Of a stretch of 17,735 nt of DNA, positions 8,863 through 16,611 are shown one piece after another. The number at the start of each line of letters is the position of its first letter. The stretch's first letter is position 1. The notes beneath the pieces are model-generated. The model did not search any database and was not told the DNA's origin. It saw only the letters and a program-made list of their open reading frames with translations. The translations under genes were made by a program, and so were the position numbers. This DNA is from Cymbomonas tetramitiformis (lineage: Eukaryota; Chlorophyta; Pyramimonadophyceae; Pyramimonadales; Pyramimonadaceae), in the NCBI GenBank assembly GCA_001247695.2, contig LGRX02028762.1, positions 1 through 17,735 on the forward strand. Direction: 5' to 3'.

Positions 8863-8865
8863 TGA

Positions 8866-9964
8866 GCTGACCAATGCAGCATACGTGTTAGCTGCTTTTG
8901 AAAGCTATACAATAAGCTTATTGCCCTTATGTCTTGAAATGTATCCGTGTATTGGCATCTCTTTAAGGTAATCATACCTACTGAATGAGCCATACCAACC
9001 ATCTTGTCTTCATTGATCATTACATATCTGATCATACCGCCATTGAGCAATGCCTATTCTGTGAGATTATTATATCACGAGGCATTTCAGTAGTACACAT
9101 TAAACAATTGTAGTGCAGCAAAGATCATCAGCTCTTCATCATACCAAAAGGTTGAGTTGTTGTCAAAAGTATTGATTTGTCAGACACCATTTCTCAGAGG
9201 TCTATTCATCATGAAAGACAGAATCTGTGCAATCATGGCTATTCAGCTTCCGACATAGCTGACATAGCTATCCAGCTTATGACCCAACCGTTGTTAAGCA
9301 GCCTCCACGCCATATGGCTGAAAAATGGCAAGCAATCTCTTCGGTCATTCTTGGGCATAAAGCAATCAAGCACAGCCAATTCAGGATGTTTATCCCGAAA
9401 TTCTCCAAGAGTTACTCATGTTTTCCATGTGTCATATGAAAACAGCCAATATACCGCCCTATGATGGGAGTCATCTCCTTCAGCGAGGGGAAGTGGTTAT
9501 GCTGTAAAGTTGACCAATCTGATCATCATAAAAGTGACAGATTTGAAAAAAATCGATTGAAACTTGTATTGAAAATGACTATTCCTTAAAAGGCATTGCA
9601 CCTAAGGGAATAAAGGTTTCATTCTCTGAAATAGGAAAAGAGTTTTACATTGACTCTAGTTCCTGAATCCATAATCGCATAGAAAAAATGTTCCATCCTG
9701 TGCATATAGAAAGTACATTAGATTCAGATTCTGAGCATACAAGTGGACTTGAATGCACTCAAGTTTGTACTAAGTTGCAATTGTCCAAAGTTTTATTCTG
9801 ACATCATTATATATTTGTGGAATAGCATACAATGGTATAAACCATCCACATATAGATTGACATCATACTTGTGGTTTCATATCATTTTGGCACATAAGAC
9901 ACACATGCTTCATTGAGGAATTGTGACTCTCTGAAAGCTCATTCTTGAATGTTTAGAAATTTGT
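8866..9964. other. Spacer without recognised features
   Basis: About 1.1 kb of ordinary AT-rich sequence. The longest frame (9177-9464, plus) has no recognisable motif. I see no repeat family beyond short words. Confidence 0.5.
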
Positions 9965-10048
9965 TGCCTCGACCATTAGGCCACGAAGTCTTGGGAAAAG
10001 CCATGGCGGAACTCGAACCCGCAATCTGCAGCTGGTTTCCAAGCGCCG
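9965..10048 (-). pseudogene. tRNA-Ser-like / SINE-like fragment in permuted order
   Basis: On the minus strand 10048-10000 reads as the 3' half of a serine-type tRNA: CTTGGAAAC resembles an anticodon loop (GGA), and GCGGGTTCGAGTTCCGC gives a T stem-loop with B-box. After ~15 bases, 9984-9965 reads GTGGCCTAATGGTCGAGGCA, the A-box/D-arm half, with a four-pair D stem (GCCT with AGGC). The halves are therefore in reverse order. The acceptor halves do not pair (GACTTCG against CATGGCT), so a functional permuted tRNA is unlikely. A rearranged or dimeric tRNA-Ser-derived SINE is the better reading. Confidence 0.6.
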
Positions 10049-10440
10049 TTCATCCTCATTCTGGAAAGTGACAGAAATTTTATAGTCATCAACAAGTCAC
10101 AATTCTATCGGATTGAAATGACACATTCATCATTCATACTTCTTTACCATGACAAGTCTCTGAATAGTGTTTGCCCAAAAATAAAATGGGCACCATTGAG
10201 ATAAGTGATCATGTACTAAAGAAGATACACATATCACTAGGCAATGCCATGTTCTAGTCATAATGAAATGACATACCAGCCATTCATCAAGTACAAAAAT
10301 GCAGCTTATACTAAGTTGTTGTCATTACAGACACTTCTTGATTGACTCTCCATTAGCTTCGATACCAAAGTCAACTTCGGTACCATCACTGATTTCATTG
10401 TTCATTAGGACAATCATTATCCAGAACCATTGTCTAAGTT
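10049..10440. other. Spacer without recognised features
   Basis: AT-rich sequence with no supported gene. Confidence 0.5.
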
Positions 10441-10499
10441 GGGCACACTATAGTGACCCTGAACTGACAAAGTATGTGGGCTGCAACCCAACGACTGCA
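10441..10499. repeat. Compound module: GGGCACACTATAGTGACCC plus one 22-bp repeat
   Basis: A near-palindrome at 10441-10459 (core CACTATAGTG between GGG and CCC) is followed by a single 22-bp unit at 10478-10499. This is the same order and nearly the same spacing as at 6868-6924. Confidence 0.65.
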
Positions 10500-11556
10500 T
10501 TTGACATCATCTGGCATTTGCCACATTCAAAAACGTCAGGCATATTGCCGGTATGCCATAGAGAGAATCGGTGTTCAGATTGACATTGTTACCTCTAAAT
10601 CATTCAATGAGCAATCTCAGTCTGATTTTCTATCAAACCATTTTCACATAACATAATGATTGAATAGCATTCTCCATCACCATCTGATTGGTTTGATACA
10701 CCTCTTTTTAAACGGGGGGAGGAAGGAGTATATATTCATTCATCCTCATACAGCTGCTACAAATTGATTTTACATCATTGCAATTTTGCTAGGAAGATCA
10801 AAAATCTTATGAAAAGTTCCAGCATCTGTGCATAGCAGTCATAAAGTTTGACGACACGGTACATCATGCCGATTGAAGCATCAAATGAAGTCTTATTTGA
10901 CTTACTGACACATAAAGTTCATTGTGAAGAAATCATGGATGCATATTCACATGCTCTGTCATATTATATGAAGGGCACTGACATAGGAGAACGATGGTTT
11001 TTCAAATGTGAATAAGCTATATTGTAAGCTTACGACCATCACTTTGACGTCAACAGCCTGAGATGCTGATTGTCGAAATTCAAGAGTTGAAGGATTCGTT
11101 GAATCAACCTTGGTAACATGTGTTTTGATTGATGAATTGTTGATCCATGGTTTCTCCCCAAATCTAGAGAAGCTGGCACACAAGTTGTTGCCAATGTCTT
11201 AAGTAAAGCATCTGAGCAAAGGATTGCCAGTTGTGCCATCAGGCATCGAATTCCATAACAGCAAAGCCGAGTGAGTAAGATCCGCCACTCTAGCTATTTG
11301 CCCGTCATTCCTTCCAGGTTCATGACAAGAGACAATTCATCAAAGCCATACACCAATGCATAAGTCACATGTATGGTTGCACAGTTTGTATCCGAATGCA
11401 ACCCCATCGAGATTAAGCATCTAGACAGCAACTCTGGCCAACAAAAAGCCTTCCTGTCTTCGGATATCTTGAGCATTCTCATTTCCAGTTCCATTGTGGA
11501 CTAGGAAGCATCATACCTGTGCCTCGCCGGGACACTGAACAAAGCCGCACACTTGA
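10500..11556. other. Spacer with unassigned minus-strand frames
   Basis: No gene is supported. Minus-strand frames at 11494-11294 and 11239-10959 have locally protein-like composition but are short, broken by stops and match nothing I recognise. A TTTTTAAACGGGGGGAGGAAG word near 10705-10725 resembles the TATA-plus-polypurine words near 5631-5680 and 7020-7070. Confidence 0.45.
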
Positions 11557-12207
11557 TGGCTATTACCCTTATTCGGGTGGCTTAAGCCACCCTAACAGCG
11601 ATTTAGGGTGGCTTAAGCCACCTTAACGTTTTCAATTGTTGCGGGAGCTATCGGTACCGGAAACTAGATTTCTTTAGCTCAAAATGACGGCGACAATGTC
11701 TTCTTTTAGACACTATATGCACTATTCGGCGAGCCCAAGTTCCCGGTGAGCAATTTTGGGAAGTATCCAAGAGGGTGCAACATTTAGTGAATTTTGAGCT
11801 ATTTTTTCCGGTTTTTGCATACCCATGCTACTTCAACCGAGATTTTGAGGGTCAAGATGACCTCGGATCAAACTTTTGGCAACACACTGCGGAAAGAGCA
11901 GCTCGAGATCTTGACATCATAGGTCTCCAAATTTTGAAAAGCGCCTTCGAGGAAGCCCCTATGAGCTAATTGGCTTAAGGTGGCTTAAGCCATCTTAAGG
12001 AAAATTGGGAAATACCCACCCTACTTCAACCGAGATTTTGAGGGTCAGGATGAACTCAGATCAAACTTTTGATAAGACACTGCAGAAAGAGCAGCTTAAG
12101 ATCTTGACGACATCGGTCTCCAAATTTTGAAAGCACCGCCGAGGAAGCCCCAATGAGCCCTTCAAGTTAAGGTGGCTTAAGCCACCTTAAGCTGCGGGTA
12201 ATAGGCA
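11557..12207. mobile_element. MITE-like element with GGTGGCTTAAGCCACC palindromes
   Basis: The left end TGGCTATTACCC and the right end (reverse-complemented TGCCTATTACCC) are imperfect terminal inverted repeats, flanked by TTGA at 11553-11556 and 12208-12211. Just inside both ends lies the palindrome GGTGGCTTAAGCCACC (at 11575-11592 as GGGTGGC...GCCACCC, and within 12168-12189). Two more copies lie at 11604-11625 and 11976-11997. The right half is a direct duplication: 11819-11997 and 12012-12189 share long identical runs (CTACTTCAACCGAGATTTTG, GATCAAACTTTTG) at an offset of about 193 bp, each ending in the palindrome. No transposase is present. Confidence 0.72.
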
Positions 12208-12528
12208 TTGAGGCGAGCTTTACGAGATAGTGATCTTTGGCCTGTGGGGCGTCAACCCCTTATCAAATCCTGAACACTTGTTAACACCTGGATAAATTTA
12301 TCATGATGCAACTTAAGTGGGATTATAAGTTCCACATAATCATATTGTCTACGTATGCTGAAGGCATAACTGCCGCATATGATCAAGGTCGCAGCTTCTA
12401 TAACATTGTGGCTTCTGAGTCAAAAGCTGATAGCCGATGACTTTTGCCAATAATTGCCGACCAAATAATAATCAGGCCGTGGAAACATGTACCCAAGAGG
12501 TTTTCGTCCATCGGTCATATATATATCA
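12208..12528. other. Spacer without recognised features
   Basis: No gene or strong repeat. It ends in a short (TA) run immediately before the second 22-bp array. Confidence 0.5.
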
Positions 12529-12616
12529 GGGCTGCATCCCAAGAACTGCAGGGCTGCATCCCAAGAACTGCAGGGCTGCATCCCGAGAATTGCAGGGTTA
12601 CATCCCTAACATTTTT
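12529..12616. repeat. 22-bp tandem repeat, four copies (array 2)
   Basis: Units start at 12529, 12551, 12573 and 12595. The first two are identical (GGGCTGCATCCC then AAGAACTGCA), the third has two changes and the last is degenerate. Copy number and register match array 1 at 5502-5589, about 7 kb away. Confidence 0.93.
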
Positions 12617-13183
12617 TACCCTGCATCAAATTGATATGACAGGAGCAGGAATTGATCCTTCCTTGCTAAGGTGTAGTGAGCCTTGTATAAATCATACCCT
12701 TACACAGATACACATATGCGGGTACCAATATCTGTGAAAAACTGCTAATGCTACCTTTGCCAAGACCGTGGTTTGTCATCGAATTCTTTGGCCAGTCATC
12801 CGAAGCTACCGGAGATATCGACTGAGGTAGACGGAGTTGTGATCCTAAGTTATGCCTGACACACATAACTAAAATAAAATTCACATTAGTACGTGGCGAA
12901 TCCATTCTCACGCATAGCGACAGATGTTCGTCAAAGCGTGCGTACTGGACAAAAACATTGAGGAGTTGAGCAGACCGGTTGAGGATTATAAGTCCAATTC
13001 CGTTAAGCAGGGCCACTCCGTTTGCATTAAAACAAGCCCCCGGTGAAATAACTCCGGAAATGAACACGGGCTCCCCATGACCGCCTATGAACCTCCAAAG
13101 TAGCTTCAGGAGGGGAGGAAGGGTTGGGTGCACTAATATATAATAACTGTGGAAACGAACAGCAAACGATCAGTTATATATAT
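12617..13183. other. Spacer with one unassigned minus-strand frame
   Basis: A minus-strand frame at 13133-12666 is open for about 155 codons but begins with GTG, not ATG. It shows no motif I recognise and its first in-frame ATG is deep inside. It could be an exon remnant; I do not call it a gene. Confidence 0.4.
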
Positions 13184-13190
13184 GGGATAA

Positions 13191-13430
13191 GTCTACATCG
13201 GGGGCCGACATTTCATTTAAATCCACATCGGGGGCCGACATCTCATTTTAATCCACATCGGGGGCGCCTTCATTTTAATCCACATCGGGCAATTTAATCC
13301 ACATCAGGGGGGACATGTGATTTTAATCTACATGACATCTCATTTTAATCTACATCGGGGGCCGACATCTCATTTTAATCCACATCGGGTGTAGACATCT
13401 CATTTTAATCCACATGGGGGGTATGCATTA
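13191..13430 (+). repeat. Left arm tandem repeats of the foldback element
   Basis: About nine units of 19-30 bp, each starting TCYACATC and ending ATTTTAA, with internal deletions in the fourth to sixth units. Confidence 0.88.
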
Positions 13431-13470
13431 CCTTCAACGTAAGGATATAATATAAACGAAACATAATTAT

Positions 13471-13694
13471 GCAAATCCAACCGGTAGATATGTAAATCAT
13501 ATCGCGATGAAAATATCTACCGGTTGGATTCGCGAAATAATGTTTTTTGGAGTGTCCAGCAGTGAAAAACTGTTTCATTTCGCCAAACAAGACAGTCTTT
13601 CATCGTTTGCGGCACCGAAAAACATTATTTCGCAAATCCAACCGGTAGATATGCTCATCGCAATACGAGTTACATATCTACCGGTTGGATTTGC
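13471..13694. repeat. Nested hairpins at the centre of the foldback element
   Basis: A 21-bp motif containing AATCCAACCGGTAGATAT occurs four times: forward at 13471-13491 and 13632-13652, inverted at 13513-13533 and 13674-13694. This makes two local hairpins. Between them, CGAAATAATGTTTTT (near 13532) is the inverse of AAAAACATTATTTCG (near 13617), making a larger stem. Outside them, CGAAACATAA near 13458 mirrors TTATGTTTCG near 13699. Confidence 0.9.
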
Positions 13695-13757
13695 GTAGTT
13701 ATGTTTCGTTTACATTATATAGTTGCGTGTGTCTTCTCTTTACGCATGCTATGCAAT

Positions 13758-14010
13758 GTCAACCCCCTGATGTGGATTAAAATGAGATGTCTACACCCGA
13801 TGTGAAACGTTTAGGCGTGTCAGCCCCCGATGTAGATTAAAATCAAATGTCGGCCCCCGATGTAGATTAAAATGAGATGTCTGCCCCGATGTGGATTAAA
13901 ATCAAATGTCGGCCCCCGATGTGGATTAAATGAAGTGTTGCCCCGATGTGGATTAAATGAGATGTCGGCCCCGATGTGATTAAATGAAATGTCGGCCCCC
14001 GATGTAAACT
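13758..14010 (-). repeat. Right arm tandem repeats of the foldback element
   Basis: Reverse-complement versions of the left-arm units (CCCCCGATGTGGATTAAAAT and variants), about eight or nine copies. Units nearest the end read TTAAATGA, with fewer A residues than those toward the centre. Confidence 0.88.
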
Positions 14011-14016
14011 TATCCC

Positions 14017-14036
14017 TATATATATATATATATATA
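14017..14036. repeat. (TA)n microsatellite
   Basis: Ten TA units directly abut the right end of the foldback element. A shorter TA run abuts the left end. Confidence 0.93.
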
Positions 14037-14464
14037 AGGCCGAGAATCGTGCGATTATAAATCGTTAAATCGTGGGATCATCGTTCGCAAAAGCGACGAC
14101 GGCTAGCGCAAATAATCCGTAACGTAAACCTCGGATACTTTGAATCGTCACTCTGACGCACGATACGTGTGGATCAATCAGTAATCCAGCGTCAATCTGT
14201 ATCACGAAACGCAATTCATTGAACCTTGAATCGTCACTCTGCAATACGATACGCAATTCAAAGGGGGCTACATCCTAAGAACTGTAAGGCTAATGCCTAA
14301 GGTGAGGGACTAAAGTGGACTCAGTTCCCCCCAATATCCTAAAAACACCATGAGGGACGCCTCAAATCGGTGTAAGAAGACTGGTACCAGCAAGAAGCGA
14401 CAACAACAAAGACATTAAAGACATATACAAAGGTATGCCCGTTGTGAGGTCACAACTCTTTTAA
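14037..14464. other. Spacer with small direct repeats and a 22-bp unit
   Basis: TGAATCGTCACTCTG is repeated at 14141-14155 and 14227-14241, followed both times by a version of ACGATACG. A single degenerate 22-bp family unit (GGGCTACATCCT) lies at 14265-14286. A plus-strand frame of about 36 codons ends at 14464, just before the polypurine tract. It could be the tail of a retroelement polyprotein but shows no motif. Confidence 0.45.
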
Positions 14465-14744
14465 GAGGGGAGATCTGTCAGGGTTATGACCGATGACACG
14501 TGTGTCATACATGTCATACGTGTCATACCTGTCAGACATGTCATACCATGTCATGTCATGTCATGTCGAGTCATGTCATATATTATAATGACTGACAGTC
14601 GTCAGACAGTCGTCAGTACGGTCGACTATGACTGTACATGTCATCGAGATGATAAGTCACATCATCTGTCATTCATTCAAGGTAAGACTTGAATGGCACA
14701 TGTCATCGAGAGGCCGTATGTCGCGGACTCGAGATGGCAAAGCA
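14465..14744 (+). mobile_element. Possible LTR start with polypurine tract
   Basis: AAGAGGGGAGA at 14465-14475 looks like a polypurine primer tract and is followed by TGTCAGGGTTATGAC at 14478, a typical LTR start. The first ~100 bp of the putative LTR are a degenerate array of TGTCATAC / ATGTC words. The right boundary is uncertain. AGATC occurs before the start (14473-14477) and again at 14745-14749 after a CA, but a five-base match here could be chance. No second LTR and no reverse transcriptase is visible. Confidence 0.35.
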
Positions 14745-15163
14745 AGATCCATCTTGAAGAACCGAAATGGTTCGGAGAAGCATGCATCTTCGCTTCTAGC
14801 ATGTTCTGAATAAGCATGCGCAGTATCATATGGCAAACGCATTATTCGTTTAGCCGATACCGGTCGTTCAACCAATGTCTCGGGTTCACAACCCAATAGC
14901 GGTACCATCTATGCGATGGGAGACATTCGGTATAGATGAGCTAGCGTTGTGCTAGAGCAGTATCTTCCGTCAGAAGTCTGCACTCATCCCCGCTAATAAC
15001 TTGCACGTGTGTTACCGTCCTATAACACCGCGCCTTCTATTATTTTATATGATATACTAAGGGCTCGCATATCAGTGATGGAGAACCTGAAATATATATA
15101 TCATATATATATATATACACAGGTTGGTCGGGCACTCGCAGAGACATACGGAGACTAAGATGA
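14745..15163. other. Spacer without recognised features
   Basis: No gene. It includes (TA) runs at about 15092-15115. Confidence 0.45.
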
Positions 15164-15194
15164 GATAATAAAATAGCTTAGGTGTTTTATTATC
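15164..15194. repeat. Perfect inverted repeat around an 11-base loop
   Basis: GATAATAAAA (15164-15173) pairs exactly with TTTTATTATC (15185-15194). It lies at the 3' side of the minus-strand coding-like block, so a termination or 3'-end role is possible but unproven. Confidence 0.75.
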
Positions 15195-15306
15195 GGACGG
15201 AACTGACGGCAGGCAAGATGCAAGTGACACTACACGGCGAGGGGTGACACAGGAAGAGACAGTCACCCCCATTTTATGGGGGGGCGAAAGTCTGTCTCCC
15301 CATGAA

Positions 15307-15698
15307 TCAGCCCGTATCATTACCAAACTCAGATTTCCAGCTGCTTTTTACCCCCTCCTCCTCAGCCACTGCGGTCATGAGATTTTCCCCGAATGGGTCT
15401 AAACCAGCCATATGACCACATTGACTAGGTCTTCCGCATGCGATTCGATACCTTGTTTGCCCCATTCCGATCACTTCACAAGGATCTATGACCATTTTTT
15501 CCTATTTCCGGTTGATAACTCTATGACGGTTCCCCTCCAGTTCTGGAGGGAACCCCAGGGGCAGTGATTCAACTGCATTGTGCGAGCTGTAGCGTAGGGC
15601 CCATAGCCATATTTCGGTGCACAGGGGTCGAGTAGGTCCCTTGGGATAGTGTGTACGCCGTGGGGCTCGCTAACGAGGGGGGCGAGAAATACCTGCAA
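15307..15698 (-). CDS. Two overlapping unassigned minus-strand ORFs
   Basis: A frame from a splice-acceptor-like CCTTTTGCAG (about 15697) runs to a stop at 15486, ending NRKKWS. A second frame, one base back, starts at an ATG at 15495 in GGAAAAAATGG (MVIDPCEVIG) and runs 62 codons to 15307. The overlap sits on a run of six A residues, so the two could be one protein broken by a frameshift or read by slippage, or simply chance frames. Composition is more GC-rich than the spacers to the left. I recognise no domain. Confidence 0.2.
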
Positions 15699-16004
15699 AA
15701 GGTTTGCAGAATATCTGGGGGTCAGTCATAGAAGTCCGGAATAATAATAAAACATTTACGCTAGCAAAGGGGACAAAGTCCTGAGAGTGCGGTATCCCTG
15801 CAAAGCAGGCTAGTGAAAACACCAGGGGCTACTCCCTCTGCTATAGCGCGCCCACAAAGGGGCTCAACCCACTTTTCAGCAGGGTGACATCTAGAGAAAA
15901 AGCTAGGTGCAAAGCAAAAAACTCTAGAAGATGGAGAAGCAGCCATGGCCGGGTGAGTGGAGGGGTGGCTGAATCTGAGCGGTGGGGAGGGAAGTCGAAG
16001 AATT
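15699..16004. other. Stretch without supported gene
   Basis: A 61-codon minus-strand frame at 15946-15761 begins at an ATG in good context (GCCATGGC) but has no recognisable motif. Several TTTGCAG acceptor-like words occur on the minus strand. Confidence 0.35.
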
Positions 16005-16107
16005 AAGGGGGTATTTGGAGACGTTGAGGAAGGGGGTCAAGGTGGGCGGGGGAGAGGGGGGTGGTGGGGGAGGGGAGGGGGGAGGGGCCCCCCTCCCCCT
16101 AGGGGGA
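16005..16107. repeat. G-rich polypurine tract with quadruplex potential
   Basis: The plus strand is nearly all G and A with many runs of four to six G (GGGGGAGAGGGGGGTGG, GGGGGAGGGGAGGGGGGAGG), then CCCCCCTCCCCCT and AGGGGG, which can pair back. The purine bias is continuous for about 85 bases. Confidence 0.85.
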
Positions 16108-16117
16108 CAGAACTACT

Positions 16118-16441
16118 TTATATCGGGTAAAGACTTTGAAAATTATTGCGTGAGGGTTTGAAGAAAGTCGTTTGATTGTTGCACACTGCTTGGGCCAAGG
16201 TCTCACTGCCCAGGATGTCAACTGTATGCGGGTCAGTGTTCAAGGTGGTGGTGGTGTTTAACAGAAACACGTCTCGCCTATTTTTGGTGTGTTGTCTACA
16301 GATTCTTGAAAGTTTTTTAAGGAGAGGTTTAATCTTGCCACGGGGAACACCTATCGTGTTGAGGACAGTACCAAAAAGAGGAGGGAGGTATGTATTTGAT
16401 TGTAAGTGATTGTACCATGATTGTAAGTACTTTGGGCCATT
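16118..16441 (-). CDS. Open frame of 108 codons without Met, possible exon
   Basis: The frame is open from a TGA at 16444-16442 to a TAA at 16120-16118. It contains no methionine, so if coding it is an exon or a frame-shifted tail. It reads as a plausible basic protein (GKIKPLLKKLSRICRQHTKN near the middle, LLNTTTTLNTDPHTVDILGS after it). It lies downstream of the methyltransferase on the same strand, in a different frame. Between the two, a third frame (16700-16329) is also open. I recognise no family. Confidence 0.3.
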   Translation of the reverse strand, partial: NGPKYLQSWYNHLQSNTYLPPLFGTVLNTIGVPRGKIKPLLKKLSRICRQHTKNRRDVFLLNTTTTLNTDPHTVDILGSETLAQAVCNNQTTFFKPSRNNFQSLYPI

Positions 16442-16611
16442 TCACGGTGCTTATGAAGGGCTTGGAATTTGCATTGGTGATTGCCGTGTCATGGTGACCA
16501 CCATAATAATGCTCAGCACCATTCTGATGATAGGGGGGGTCTTGAGTGGGCCATGGGCACAGCGAAGAAGGAAGTACTTTGTCACTTTCGTTCAGAACTT
16601 CATTCCAAATA

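Larger units (their letters stand above)
13184..14016. mobile_element. Foldback (long inverted repeat) element
   Basis: The left end GGGATAAGTCTACATCGGGG and right end (reverse complement GGGATAAGTTTACATCGGGG) are inverted copies sitting between TA-rich flanks, so a TA or longer AT duplication is possible but cannot be fixed. Each arm is a tandem array of ~30-bp units (TCCACATCGGGGGCCGACAT then CTCATTTTAA and variants), and the centre is a further set of nested inverted repeats. Nearly the whole 833 bp can pair with itself. There is no plausible coding sequence. The architecture matches foldback-type transposons, for which tandem-repeat arms are typical; the mobilising enzyme is unknown. Confidence 0.85.

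Noticed and set aside
9177..9464. 95-codon plus-strand frame
   Set aside because: Low-complexity composition, no motif, and a length expected by chance in about 1 kb of spacer.
9965..10048. Functional circularly permuted tRNA-Ser
   Set aside because: The acceptor halves fail to pair at several positions, so a rearranged SINE or tRNA relic is more likely; kept as a finding for the order of the halves only.
10959..11494. Minus-strand frames that look locally protein-like
   Set aside because: Short, interrupted by stops in every frame, and no recognisable domain; recorded only as unassigned.
11775..11969. 64-codon plus-strand frame in the MITE-like element
   Set aside because: The duplicated copy 193 bp downstream has stops in the same frame, so the sequence is not maintained as protein.
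12666..13133. 155-codon minus-strand frame
   Set aside because: It starts with GTG in a eukaryote-like context, has no motif I recognise, and the first ATG is far inside. Not enough to call a gene.
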